Origin: Streptomyces sp. NRRL F-2580
GTDB taxonomy: Bacteria; Actinomycetota; Actinomycetes; Streptomycetales; Streptomycetaceae
NCBI RefSeq assembly: GCF_000720115.1
Contig: NZ_JOIR01000029.1
Location: 123,788-187,787 of the forward strand
Length of the DNA stretch: 64,000 nt
Reading direction: 5' to 3'
A program made the translations under genes and the position numbers. How positions within the stretch are numbered: position 1 is the stretch's first letter; each line of letters begins with the position of its first letter. The notes under the pieces were generated by a model, which searched no databases, had not been told where the DNA came from, and worked only from the letters and a program-made list of their open reading frames with translations. This document shows positions 17,039-25,668 of the stretch, one piece after another.

Positions 17039-18214
17039 GTGAAGGCGGACGCGGGGCGCAAATATCGTGCGTACCCCACCGAGGTCCAGGACCAGGTCCT
17101 GGTGCGGTGGGGACATACGGCGCGTGCTCTTTGGAACGTGGCTCTTGAGCAGCGGGTGTACCTGTGGGAGCAGCGTCGGTACACCCTGCGTTCTGTCGAG
17201 CAGTGCAAGTTCCCGACGGCCGCCCGGACCGACCTGGACTGGATGGGTGACCTGCCCGCGCAGTCCGGGCAGCAGGTTCTGCGCAGCCTGGACCGTGCGT
17301 ACGACAATTTCTGGAACCCAAGCCACCCCGCTGGGTTTCCGGCGCGGAAGAAGCGTGGGCACCGTCTGTCGATTCCGCTCCCTGGCCAGGCGGTCGAGGT
17401 CCGCAAGCTGAACCGCAAGTGGGCCGAGGTGCGTCTGCCCAAGCTCGGCTGGCTGCGGTTCCGGCTCTCCCGAGCGATCGGCGGCACGGTCCGCAATGCC
17501 ACGATGTCCCGGGACGGCAACGGCTGGCACGTCTCCTTCGGCGTCCACACGGGCCGCATGCCGGACGTGCCGAACGGGAAGCCCGCGTGCGGGGTGGACT
17601 TCGGGGTTGCCGCGTCCGCGTTCGTCTCCACCGAGACCACACCCCGCCTCATGGCCCCGTCACTGAAAGCCAAGGAGAAGAAGCGGCTCAAGGCGCTGGA
17701 ACAGCGCAAGGCGCGACAGATCACCTACGCCAAGAAACACAACGACGGGAAGTACAGCCGCCGCCTGCGCACGACGGACCTGAGCGTGAAGAGCATGACC
17801 GCCTCTGCGAAAGGCGCTGCCGAGGCCCCGGGGAAGAACGTCCGGGCGAAGGCCGGGCTGAACCGGTCGGTCCTCGACAACACTCCGGGGGAGCGGCGGC
17901 GGCAGCTCGAGTACAAGGCCCGCATGTACGGGTCTGTACTCGTTGCCGTGCCGCCGTTCCACACCTCTCAGACCTGCGCCGCCTGCGGCCTGGTCGATCC
18001 CGGGTCCCGTAAGGGACGCGGCCGGCTGTTCGCCTGCACCCGGTGCGGGTACGAGGACGACGCCGACCACAATGCCTCGATGGAGATCGAGGCCCGAGCC
18101 CGCCGGACGGGCGGCTCGGACATCAACAGCACGCGCAGCATCCCCCGGATGCGAGTCCCGGCCACCGGCCGGAGGCGGATGCGTGAAGCCCTTCAGCCCG
18201 CCCACGCGGGCTGA
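17039..18214 (+). CDS. tnpB: TnpB-like RNA-guided nuclease, probably inactive
   Basis: 391 aa, GTG start. N-terminal OrfB_IS605 helix-turn-helix region (KYRAYPTEVQDQVLVRWGHT), central GVDFGVAASAFVST (RuvC-I Asp), zinc ribbon TCAACG...CTRCGY and final DDADHNASMEIEARA (RuvC-III Asp). Where family members have a helix such as RRDFLHKLTTDLAKxHG followed by VVxEDL with the RuvC-II glutamate, this protein goes straight from HNDGKYSRRLR to TTDLSVKSMTASAKG. About 20-25 residues and the catalytic Glu appear to be missing. The frame is otherwise intact. TnpB proteins cut DNA guided by RNA from the element's right end; this copy is probably catalytically dead, or an unusual variant. Confidence 0.85.
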   Translation: MKADAGRKYRAYPTEVQDQVLVRWGHTARALWNVALEQRVYLWEQRRYTLRSVEQCKFPTAARTDLDWMGDLPAQSGQQVLRSLDRAYDNFWNPSHPAGFPARKKRGHRLSIPLPGQAVEVRKLNRKWAEVRLPKLGWLRFRLSRAIGGTVRNATMSRDGNGWHVSFGVHTGRMPDVPNGKPACGVDFGVAASAFVSTETTPRLMAPSLKAKEKKRLKALEQRKARQITYAKKHNDGKYSRRLRTTDLSVKSMTASAKGAAEAPGKNVRAKAGLNRSVLDNTPGERRRQLEYKARMYGSVLVAVPPFHTSQTCAACGLVDPGSRKGRGRLFACTRCGYEDDADHNASMEIEARARRTGGSDINSTRSIPRMRVPATGRRRMREALQPAHAG

Positions 18215-18247
18215 AGGGAATCCCCGCCTTCAGCGCGGGGAGGATCG
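18189..18247 (+). ncRNA. Right-end hairpins, putative omega (guide) RNA 3' scaffold
   Basis: CCCTTCAGCCCGC-CCAC-GCGGGCTGAAGGG (18189-18218) followed by CCCCGC...GCGGGG (18222-18240). This two-hairpin layout, overlapping the end of tnpB, is characteristic of IS605-type right ends. It is expected to be the scaffold of the guide RNA; the guide would run leftward-to-right into the glmS 3' end. Confidence 0.6.
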
Positions 18248-20065
18248 TCACTCGACGGTGACCGACTTCGCCAGGTTGCGCGGCTTGTCGATGTCGCGGC
18301 CCATGGCCAGGGCCGTGTGGTACGCCAGCAGCTGGAGCGGGATGCCCATCAGGATCGGGTCCAGCTCGTCCTCGTTCTTCGGGACCACGATGGTGTGGTC
18401 CGCCTTCTCCTGCTCGCGGTGGGCGACCGCCAGGATCCGGCCGCTGCGGGCCTTGATCTCCTCCAGCGCCGCGCGGTTCTTCTCCAGCAGGTCGTCGTCC
18501 GGAACGATCGCGACCGTCGGCAGCGAGGGCTCGATCAGGGCGAGGGGGCCGTGCTTGAGCTCGGAGGCCGGGTAGGCCTCGGCGTGGATGTAGGAGATCT
18601 CCTTCAGCTTGAGGGAGGCCTCCAGGGCCACCGGGTAGCCGCGCACCCGGCCGATGAACATCATCGACTTGGCCTCGGCGAACTCGGCCGCGAGCTTCTT
18701 GATGTCCTCTTCGCCGTCGAGGATCTCCTGGATCTGCGCGGGCAGCTTGCGCAGGCCCTCGATGATCCGCTTGCCGTCGGTGACCGAAAGGTCCCGGATG
18801 CGGCCCAGGTGCACGGCGAGCAGCGCGAAGGCCACGACCGTGTTGGTGAAGCACTTGGTGGAGACGACGCAGACCTCGGGGCCGGCGTGCACGTACACGC
18901 CGCCGTCGGCCTCGCGGGCGATCGCGGAGCCGACCACGTTGACCACGCCGAGGACGCGGGCGCCCTTGCGCTTGAGCTCCTGCACGGCCGCGAGCACGTC
19001 GTACGTCTCGCCCGACTGGGAGACCGCGATGTAGAGGGTGTCGGGGTCCACGACCGGGTTGCGGTAGCGGAACTCGGAGGCCGGCTCGGCGTCCGCGGGG
19101 ATGCGGGCCATGCCCTCGATGAGGCCGGCGCCGATGAGGCCCGCGTGGTACGAGGTACCGCAGCCGAGGATCTTGACCCGGCGGATGCCGCGCGCCTCGC
19201 GCGGGTCCAGGTTCAGGCCGCCCAGGTGCACGGTGTTGAAGCGGTCGTCGATCCGGCCGCGCAGCACGCGGTCGACCGCGTCGGGCTGCTCGGAGATCTC
19301 CTTGTGCATGTACGTGTCGTGGCCGCCCATGTCGTATGAGGCGGCCTCCCACTCCACGGTCTCCGGCGTGGCGGTGGTGGTGGCACCGCTGGTGGTGTAG
19401 GTCCGGAAGTCGTCGGCCTTCAGAGTGGCCATCTCGCCGTCGTCGAGGGTGACGACCTGGCGGGTGTGCGCGACCAGGGCGGCGACGTCCGAGGCGACGA
19501 ACATCTCCTTCTCGCCGATGCCGAGGACGACCGGGGAGCCGTTGCGGGCGACGACGATGCGGTCGGCGAAGTCGGCGTGCATGACGGCGATGCCGTAGGT
19601 GCCCTCGATCGCCTTGACGGCCTCGCGGACCTTGTCCTCCAGGGACTCGGCCTCGGAGCGGGCGATCAGGTGGACGATCACCTCGGTGTCGGTCTCCGAG
19701 ACGAAGACGACGCCCTCGGCCTCGAGCTTGGCGCGCAGCTCGGAAGCGTTGTCGACGATGCCGTTGTGGACGACGGCGACCTTGTTCTCGGCGTCCAGGT
19801 GCGGGTGCGAGTTGATGTCGCTCGGGGCGCCGTGCGTGGCCCAGCGGGTGTGGGCGATGCCGGTGGTGCCGGCGAAGCGCTTGGGGACGCGGGACTCCAG
19901 CTCGCGGACGCGGCCCTTGGCCTTGACCACCTTCAGGGCGGAGGCCTTCGGGCTGTTCACGACGATGCCCGCGGAGTCGTATCCGCGGTACTCCAGCCGC
20001 TGCAGGCCCTCCAGCAGCAGCGGTGCCACGTCACGCTTGCCGATGTAACCGACGATTCCGCACAT
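18248..20065 (-). CDS. glmS: Glutamine-fructose-6-phosphate aminotransferase
   Basis: 605 aa, full length. Catalytic Cys2 in MCGIVGYIGKRDVAPLLLEG starts the class-II glutaminase domain; two SIS sugar-isomerase domains follow (CGTSYHAGLIGAGLIEGMA, SQSGETYDVLAAVQ; FIGRVRGYPVALEASLKLKE), and the tail LAKSVTVE is typical. It makes glucosamine-6-phosphate for peptidoglycan. AGGAGG lies 11 bp before the ATG. Streptomyces often has more than one glmS; this one lies away from the glmM region and may be the accessory copy. The IS element touches its stop codon. Confidence 0.96.
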   Translation of the reverse strand: MCGIVGYIGKRDVAPLLLEGLQRLEYRGYDSAGIVVNSPKASALKVVKAKGRVRELESRVPKRFAGTTGIAHTRWATHGAPSDINSHPHLDAENKVAVVHNGIVDNASELRAKLEAEGVVFVSETDTEVIVHLIARSEAESLEDKVREAVKAIEGTYGIAVMHADFADRIVVARNGSPVVLGIGEKEMFVASDVAALVAHTRQVVTLDDGEMATLKADDFRTYTTSGATTTATPETVEWEAASYDMGGHDTYMHKEISEQPDAVDRVLRGRIDDRFNTVHLGGLNLDPREARGIRRVKILGCGTSYHAGLIGAGLIEGMARIPADAEPASEFRYRNPVVDPDTLYIAVSQSGETYDVLAAVQELKRKGARVLGVVNVVGSAIAREADGGVYVHAGPEVCVVSTKCFTNTVVAFALLAVHLGRIRDLSVTDGKRIIEGLRKLPAQIQEILDGEEDIKKLAAEFAEAKSMMFIGRVRGYPVALEASLKLKEISYIHAEAYPASELKHGPLALIEPSLPTVAIVPDDDLLEKNRAALEEIKARSGRILAVAHREQEKADHTIVVPKNEDELDPILMGIPLQLLAYHTALAMGRDIDKPRNLAKSVTVE

Positions 20066-20130
20066 ACGGTTTTGCCCCTCCTGAAGTTCGGTTCGTGTAC
20101 CCGCCCGCAGCCGCGTCCGCGGCCGCCGGC

Positions 20131-20406
20131 TCAGCCGTAGACGATGCGGCGCAGCTGCCGGAGCGAGAGCTCCGGAGGCGCCACGGCGCGGTGCGGCAGC
20201 TCGGCCGCGATCCGCTCGAAGATCTCCGCGTTGACCGCTCCGCCGGACTGCAGTTCCCGGTGGCGGCGGCGGACGAACTCCTCGGTCGTCTCGTCGAAGT
20301 AGGCGAGCACGTCGAGTACCACCCGGGCGGCTTCACCGCGCTGCAGCGCGGTGCTGCGCACCAGGTGGTCGACGAGGTCGTCATGCGACGGGCGGCGATC
20401 GAGCAC
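20131..20406 (-). CDS. Conserved small hypothetical protein upstream of glmS
   Basis: 91 aa, mostly alpha-helical and charged. It contains DDLVDHLVRSTALQRGEAAR, LAYFDETTEEFVRRRHRELQ and ends PPELSLRQLRRIVYG. GTG start at 20406. It lies 65 bp before glmS on the same strand and has the appearance of a conserved streptomycete protein (codon positions show normal GC bias). No known domain recognised. Confidence 0.75.
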   Translation of the reverse strand: MLDRRPSHDDLVDHLVRSTALQRGEAARVVLDVLAYFDETTEEFVRRRHRELQSGGAVNAEIFERIAAELPHRAVAPPELSLRQLRRIVYG

Positions 20407-20441
20407 TCGTAGATATTGGCGGCTAACGGCGCTGAACGCAA

Positions 20442-20469
20442 AGATCCTGCCCGAATCCGGGCAGGATCT
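20442..20469. terminator. Terminator after the DUF4429 gene
   Basis: AGATCCTGCCCG (20442-20453) pairs perfectly with CGGGCAGGATCT (20458-20469), with a T-rich stretch beyond it on the minus strand. Confidence 0.85.
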
Positions 20470-20502
20470 CCCTGGTCTGGACCAGTGAATAGGTGACTCC
20501 GG

Positions 20503-21387
20503 TTAGAAACGCCGCAAAACCGCCTGTTTCGCCGCAGCGAACTCGTCGGCCGTCAGGACCCCGACCTGGTGCAGATCGCCCAGCTCGCGCAGCCGCCGCA
20601 ACAGGGCGTCGTGGTCCTCGGCGGGGGCGGCCGACGGGGAGAGCTCCGCGGGCGCGGCGACCGCGTCGGCCGGACCCTCCTGCGGCGCCGCCGGGTGGGG
20701 CATCCGTACGGCCACGGCCGCCGCGACCAGCGCCATCAGCGGGTCCTTCTTGAAACCGAAGAGCTCCACGGTGTGCGGGTCGTACTTGGGCGCCGGGGCC
20801 GGCGGGGCGCCCGTCAGGGTGAAGCGCAGCCAGCCGTTCTCCAGGCCCTTCGACGGGGACCACTCCACCGTGCGCAGGTCGGCGATCCGGAATTCCCGCG
20901 GCCCGGCGGAGCGCTTGGCCTCTTCCGTCGTCCAGTTCCAGTCCAGCACCACCCGGTCGCCGTCGAAGGCCGCCGTTCCGTCGCCCGCGCCCACCGCGAT
21001 CGGCACGGCCGGCCCCGGCAGCAGGTAGGTGTCCACCGGGCCGGTGTCCACCTGGTCCAGCAGCAGCGCGTTGCGCACCTCGTCCACGAAGTACTCCGCG
21101 ACCCCGCTGCGGTCCGACTCCACGGTCAGCCGGTACGGGTCGGAGGCCTCCGGCAGGCGTCCGCCCGTCACCTGGAGCAGGGGGTCCGCGCCGTCACGCA
21201 GCCGCAGCCGCAGCCGGCCCGCCTTCCGGCTCGGCTCGTACGAGATCCCCGCGAGCGCGCGCAGCGGTACGACCACCTCGCCGAGGGTCTGCCGCAACAG
21301 TGCCACCCCCTTGTCGCGGCCCGGCACGATGCGCACCGCGTCCCCGTCGAAGCTCCAAGTGCCGTCCTTCTGGATGATTTCCGCCAT
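20503..21387 (-). CDS. DUF4429 domain protein with C-terminal SHOCT motif
   Basis: 294 aa. It starts MAEIIQKDGTWSFDGDAVRI, typical of DUF4429, and has two copies of this PH-like fold (residues about 10-120 and 135-230). The last 33 residues, LLRRLRELGDLHQVGVLTAD then EFAAAKQAVLRRF, are a SHOCT (short C-terminal) motif. No signal peptide or membrane span. Streptomyces carry several such proteins; I know of no established function. The linker around residues 235-262 is Pro/Ala-rich. Confidence 0.85.
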   Translation of the reverse strand: MAEIIQKDGTWSFDGDAVRIVPGRDKGVALLRQTLGEVVVPLRALAGISYEPSRKAGRLRLRLRDGADPLLQVTGGRLPEASDPYRLTVESDRSGVAEYFVDEVRNALLLDQVDTGPVDTYLLPGPAVPIAVGAGDGTAAFDGDRVVLDWNWTTEEAKRSAGPREFRIADLRTVEWSPSKGLENGWLRFTLTGAPPAPAPKYDPHTVELFGFKKDPLMALVAAAVAVRMPHPAAPQEGPADAVAAPAELSPSAAPAEDHDALLRRLRELGDLHQVGVLTADEFAAAKQAVLRRF

Positions 21388-21438
21388 CCGGCGATTCTCC
21401 CACCGTCACGGACGGGCCAGTTGGCCTATACCTGGGCC

Positions 21439-23037
21439 ATGAGAGTCCTGCGACTGCGACGCACGCTCGGCGCCCTGCTGGCCCTCGGTCTCGTGGGCGG
21501 TTCCGTCTCCTGCACCGCCGCCCACGGGGACGACGCCAGACCCGGCGACGATCCGCCCGCGGCCCCCGCGCCCTTCGAGCGGCTGCTGCCCGCGCCGGTC
21601 TCCGCGCGCGCGGAGGGGCCCGGGTACTCCTTCGGGGCGGGCACGGTCATCCGTACCGGCCGGGGCGCGGACGAGGAGGTCCGCCGGGTGGGCGAGCTCC
21701 TCGCGGAGCAGCTGCGCGGCCCGAGCGGGCTGCCGCTGCCGGTGGTCGACGGGGCGCAGGGGGACGGGATCCGGCTCAGGATCGACGAGGCGGCCGACGG
21801 CCTGGGCGACGAGGGGTACCGGCTGGAGTCCGGCCCCGACGGGATCACCCTCACCGCGCGGACTCCGGCCGGCCTCTTCCGCGCGGGGCAGACGCTGCGC
21901 CAGCTGGTGCCGGTCGCCGGGCCCGGGACGGTGCCGGGCGGGACGGTCACCGACCGGCCGCGCTTCGCGTACCGGGGGGCGATGGTCGACATCGCACGGC
22001 ACTTCTTCTCGGTGGAGCAGGTCAAGCGGTACGTGGACCAGCTCGCCCAGTACAAGGTCAACACGCTGCACCTGCACCTGACCGACGACCAGGGCTGGCG
22101 GCTCGCGGTCGACTCCTGGCCGCGGCTGGCGGAGTACGGGGGCGGCAGCGAGGTCGGCGGCGGGCCCGGCGGGCACTGGACGAAGGGCGAGTACCGGGAC
22201 CTGGTGGCCTACGCGGGCGAGCGGTACGTGGACGTGGTCCCGGAGATCGACATGCCGGGACACGTGAACGCCGCGCTCGCCTCCTACCCGGAGCTGAACT
22301 GCGACGGGAAGGCCCCGGCCCGGTACACCGGGACCAAGGTGGGCTTCAGCTCCCTGTGCGTGGCCAAGGAGCGGACGTACGAGTTCATCGACGAGGTGCT
22401 CGGCGAGCTGGCGGCGCTGACCCCCGGCCGCTACCTGCACATCGGCGGCGACGAGGCGCACGTGACGCCGGCGGCGGACTACGCGGCCTTCATGGACCGG
22501 GCGCAGGCGGTGGTGGGCCGGCACGGGAAGACGGTGATGGCCTGGCACCAGCTGGCGACGGCGCGGCCGGCGCAGGGTGCGGTGCTCCAGTACTGGGGCC
22601 ACGACAAGACCTCCGACGCGGACCGGGCGGCCGTGGTGGCGGCGGCGAAGGCGGGCCACCCGCTGGTGCTGTCACCGGCGGACCGGCTGTATCTGGACAT
22701 GAAGTACGAGGCGGCGACCAAGCCGGGGCTGGCGTGGGCCGGGTACGTACCGGTGAAGCGGTCGTACTCCTGGAACCCGGGGGCCTACCTGGCCGGGGTC
22801 CCGGAGTCCGCCGTCCTGGGGGTGGAGGCACCGCTGTGGACGGAGAACGTCGCGACGCGCGCGGACTGGGAGCTGATGGCGTTCCCGCGGGTCCTGGGCC
22901 TGGCGGAGCTCGGCTGGTCCCCGGCGGGCTCGCTGGACTGGACCTCGTACAGCCGCCGTCTGGCGGCCCAGCAGCCCCGCCTCGACGCGCAGGGCATCGG
23001 CTTCTACCGGGCCCCGGAGGTGCCCTGGGCGAGGTAA
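21439..23037 (+). CDS. Secreted beta-N-acetylhexosaminidase (GH20)
   Basis: 532 aa exported enzyme. Signal peptide MRVLRLRRTLGALLALGLVG with Cys in SVSCTAAHG, a poor lipobox, so it may be secreted or lipid-anchored. A GH20b N-terminal domain (residues 60-165) precedes the catalytic barrel: RFAYRGAMVDIARHFF, HLHLTDDQGWRL, VVPEIDMPGH and the catalytic Asp-Glu pair in HIGGDEAHVT. It releases GlcNAc from chitobiose or cell-wall glycans, feeding amino sugar pools next to glmS. No strong ribosome binding site before the ATG at 21439. Confidence 0.9.
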   Translation: MRVLRLRRTLGALLALGLVGGSVSCTAAHGDDARPGDDPPAAPAPFERLLPAPVSARAEGPGYSFGAGTVIRTGRGADEEVRRVGELLAEQLRGPSGLPLPVVDGAQGDGIRLRIDEAADGLGDEGYRLESGPDGITLTARTPAGLFRAGQTLRQLVPVAGPGTVPGGTVTDRPRFAYRGAMVDIARHFFSVEQVKRYVDQLAQYKVNTLHLHLTDDQGWRLAVDSWPRLAEYGGGSEVGGGPGGHWTKGEYRDLVAYAGERYVDVVPEIDMPGHVNAALASYPELNCDGKAPARYTGTKVGFSSLCVAKERTYEFIDEVLGELAALTPGRYLHIGGDEAHVTPAADYAAFMDRAQAVVGRHGKTVMAWHQLATARPAQGAVLQYWGHDKTSDADRAAVVAAAKAGHPLVLSPADRLYLDMKYEAATKPGLAWAGYVPVKRSYSWNPGAYLAGVPESAVLGVEAPLWTENVATRADWELMAFPRVLGLAELGWSPAGSLDWTSYSRRLAAQQPRLDAQGIGFYRAPEVPWAR

Positions 23038-23121
23038 CTAGAAAACATTTCTAGAAATCGACTCCACAACACCTGTCTGCGGGCGCACACTTGGCGCGGA
23101 GGGGGGCCGGGGGAGCCGGAA

Positions 23122-23172
23122 GCCGGAGGCGGCGTCCGCGGCAACGGGGGTGCCGCGGACGCCGCCTCCGGC
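23122..23172. terminator. Very long perfect hairpin between GH20 gene and desD
   Basis: A perfect 22 bp GC-rich stem (arms 23122-23143 and 23151-23172, beginning GCCGGAGGCGGCG) with a 7 nt loop ACGGGGG. It lies between convergent genes and probably ends transcription from both sides. Just before it, 23037-23055 is oddly AT-rich and has TAGAAA-ACA-TTTCTA. Confidence 0.8.
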
Positions 23173-23302
23173 GCTTCGGGGAACGCTCACGCGAGGGCGC
23201 GGCCGCGAAGAGGGCCAGTCCGGGCTTCGCGGCCACGCCGTCGCGCCGTGGGGGAGGGGGCGGTACCGAGGGACCGTATCGATACCGCCCCCGCCCCGTG
23301 TG

Positions 23303-25084
23303 TCACCGCCGGGCGAAGGCCGCGACGGGGTTCTTGAGGGTGCCGATCAGCTGCAGCGCGGCGGACGGGTCGGAGAGGTCGACCATCTGCTTGTTGTTCC
23401 GCAGCTGGAGGCGGTTCAGGCAGGACAGCTGGAACTCCTCCGCGAAGAGGTCGTACCGCGCGAAGCGCTCCGCGAGCTGCGGCATCGACTCCTGGTACGC
23501 GTGAGCGCAGTCGGCCACCGCCTGCCAGAAGGTGTCCTCCTCGCAGATGCCCTCCGTCGCCAGGATCGGGCCCAGGAAGCGGAAGAAGCAGTCGAACACG
23601 TCCGTGAAGACGGACAGCAGCTTCATGTCCTCCGGGATGTCCGCGCGGATCCGCTCGACCGCGGGCGGCAGCACCGCGTCCGGGTCCATGACCACGATCT
23701 CCTCGGCGATGTCCTTGAAGATCGCCCGCTTCACCACGCCGCCCTCGATGACGAGGATCGTGTTCTCGCCGTGCGGCATGTACGCGAGGTCGTACTGGTA
23801 GAAGCAGTGCAGCAGCGGGACCAGGTAGGCCCGCAGATAGTGCCGCAGCCACTGCGCCGGGGTCAGGCCCGACTCCTCGATCAGGGCGCCGACGAAGGAC
23901 TTGCCCTCGGCGTCCACGTGCAGGAGCGAGGCCATGGTGGCGAGCCGCTCGTCGCCCTTGAGGGAGTTCACCGGGGACTCGCGCCACAGCGCGGCCAGCA
24001 TCTTGCGGTACGGCGAGTAGCGGTCGGTGGCGCGCTCGTACTGGCGGTGGTGGTAGCCGATCGCCGCCCGCTCGCGGATGATCGAGAAGTCCACCGACTG
24101 CAGGACCTCGTCGCCCTCGATCAGCTGGTGCAGCCAGTCGTTGATGGCCGGCGTGGCCTCCATGTAGGCGGCCGACAGGCCCCGCATGAAGCCCATGTTG
24201 AGCACCGAGATGGCCGTCTTGACGTAGTGCTTCTCGGGGGCGCTCGTGTTGAAGAACGTACGGATCGACTGCTGGGCCAGGTACGCGTCCGAGCCCTCGC
24301 CCAGCAGCACCAGGCGGCGGTTGGCGATCTCGGCGGCGAAGGTGACCGTGGTCTTGTTCCACCACTGCCAGGGGTGGACCGGCAGCAGGTGGTAGTCGGC
24401 CGGGTCCAGGCCCAGGGCCTCCAGCTGCGCCGCGAACCCGGCGACCGTCTCCTCGCCCAGCTCGGCGCGGACGAAGGAGTCGTGGTCCAGGCCCGCGCCG
24501 GCCGTGAAGGTGGAGACGTCCTTGCGGGCCGCCACCCACACCAGGTGGACCGGGCTCGCCGTCTCCGGGGCGTACGAGAGGTACTCGTGCACGCCGAAGC
24601 CGAGGCGGCCGTTGTTCGCCACGAAGCAGGGGTGGCCCTCGGTCATGCCCGTCTCGATGTCCTGGAAGGAGGACTTCGCGAGGACGTCGGAGGAGACCTG
24701 CGGCTTCGTGTACTTGAAGCCCGTGCCGGCCAGGGTGGAGGAGATCTCCTCCAGGTAGACGGGCAGGACCTCCGGGCTCAGGCCCAGCGCCTCGCGCAGC
24801 TCGATGTGGAAGTCGAGCGCGTCCAGCGGGAGCTCGGCGCCGTCCTGCAAGCGGGTGACCGAGGACTCGTCCACCGCCCAGTGGTCGAGGGCGTGCAGGA
24901 CGGCCTTGAACCGGTACTCCACCGTGGAGTCGTCGCTCAGGACCGAGTACCAGGAGTCGCCCAGCGGCTTCGGCGTCAGGAGGCGTTCGTGGGAGAACTC
25001 CGCGAGGGCCTTGCGGACCAGCGCGCGGTTGGCGCGGGCCCACAGTTCCGGGGAGAGGTGGGAGACGGCGTCGGCCAGGCTCAT
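23303..25084 (-). CDS. desD: Desferrioxamine synthetase (IucA/IucC, NIS type)
   Basis: 593 aa NRPS-independent siderophore synthetase. It joins and cyclises N-hydroxy-N-succinyl-cadaverine units into desferrioxamine E, or makes linear forms, using ATP. Conserved pieces: HPCFVANNGRLGFGVHEYLS (the H-P-x-x-x-x-x-R-x-G-type ATP site), LLPVHPWQWWNKT, RTFFNTSAPEKHYVKTAIS and HGENTILVIEGG. The ATG at 25084 overlaps the desC stop (ATGA). Last gene of desABCD. Confidence 0.95.
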   Translation of the reverse strand: MSLADAVSHLSPELWARANRALVRKALAEFSHERLLTPKPLGDSWYSVLSDDSTVEYRFKAVLHALDHWAVDESSVTRLQDGAELPLDALDFHIELREALGLSPEVLPVYLEEISSTLAGTGFKYTKPQVSSDVLAKSSFQDIETGMTEGHPCFVANNGRLGFGVHEYLSYAPETASPVHLVWVAARKDVSTFTAGAGLDHDSFVRAELGEETVAGFAAQLEALGLDPADYHLLPVHPWQWWNKTTVTFAAEIANRRLVLLGEGSDAYLAQQSIRTFFNTSAPEKHYVKTAISVLNMGFMRGLSAAYMEATPAINDWLHQLIEGDEVLQSVDFSIIRERAAIGYHHRQYERATDRYSPYRKMLAALWRESPVNSLKGDERLATMASLLHVDAEGKSFVGALIEESGLTPAQWLRHYLRAYLVPLLHCFYQYDLAYMPHGENTILVIEGGVVKRAIFKDIAEEIVVMDPDAVLPPAVERIRADIPEDMKLLSVFTDVFDCFFRFLGPILATEGICEEDTFWQAVADCAHAYQESMPQLAERFARYDLFAEEFQLSCLNRLQLRNNKQMVDLSDPSAALQLIGTLKNPVAAFARR

Positions 25085-25668
25085 ATCGACACTTCCTGGG
25101 TGATGCCGGTGGCGGCCTCGAACCGGGCGCGGGTGCAGAAGCTGAGGAGGGCTTCCTTCTCCGGCTTCCGGATCTCGCGCTCGGGGACGAAACCGACCAC
25201 CGCGTTGAGGGCGTGCACCGCCGTGTTGCGGACGTCGGGTTCGACGACGACGCGCTCCGTCTCCGCGTCGGCGAAGAGGGCGGCCATCACCGTGGTGATC
25301 ACGGCGCGGGTGAAGCCGCTGAGGGGCTGGTCGCTCGGCGCGACGAGGAAGTGCATGCCGACGTCGCCGGGCCGGGCGTCGTACAGGCCGACCAGTTCCA
25401 GCTCGCTCGGGTCGTAGCTCTCCATCAGGAAGGCAGGGCGGCCCTCGTGGAGACCGATGAAGGCGTGGTGGTGCTCGTGCGCGGCGATCCGCATGTACTC
25501 GCGCTCGACGTCCGGCAGCGAGGCGTCCTGCATCATCCAGAACGAGGCCTTCGGGTGCGTGACCCACCCGTGCAGCAGCTCCGCGTCGGCGAAGGGGTCC
25601 AGCGGGCGGATGGTGAAGGTCCCGAGGGCCGCGTCCGTCCGGCTGAAGAGGGTTTCGGTGGTGCTCAT
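25081..25668 (-). CDS. desC: N-hydroxycadaverine acyltransferase
   Basis: 195 aa GNAT-fold acyltransferase of the AlcB/IucB siderophore type. It acylates N-hydroxycadaverine with succinyl- or acetyl-CoA. Motifs: [42 protein letters not shown] and [20 protein letters not shown]. Coupled by ATGA overlaps at both ends (desB stop, desD start). Confidence 0.94.
   Translation of the reverse strand: MSTTETLFSRTDAALGTFTIRPLDPFADAELLHGWVTHPKASFWMMQDASLPDVEREYMRIAAHEHHHAFIGLHEGRPAFLMESYDPSELELVGLYDARPGDVGMHFLVAPSDQPLSGFTRAVITTVMAALFADAETERVVVEPDVRNTAVHALNAVVGFVPEREIRKPEKEALLSFCTRARFEAATGITQEVSI

Larger units (their letters stand above)
17016..18247 (+). mobile_element. IS605/IS1341-type element with tnpB only
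   Basis: A tnpB-like gene flanked by typical imperfect-palindrome ends and no tnpA. On the left TTGAT at 17011-17015 is the type of pentanucleotide these elements insert next to, followed by a GGCC...GGCC hairpin. On the right lies a pair of hairpins ending in GGGGAGGATCG. The right boundary is set at 18247 because the conserved glmS C-terminus and stop begin at 18248. Removing 17016-18247 would leave the glmS stop intact. Boundaries are inferred. Without tnpA it is mobile only in trans. Confidence 0.7.

Noticed and set aside
18248..20065. glmS ribozyme-type or riboswitch control
   Set aside because: The short leader upstream of glmS (20066-20130) shows no structure resembling the glmS ribozyme, which is mainly found in Firmicutes.
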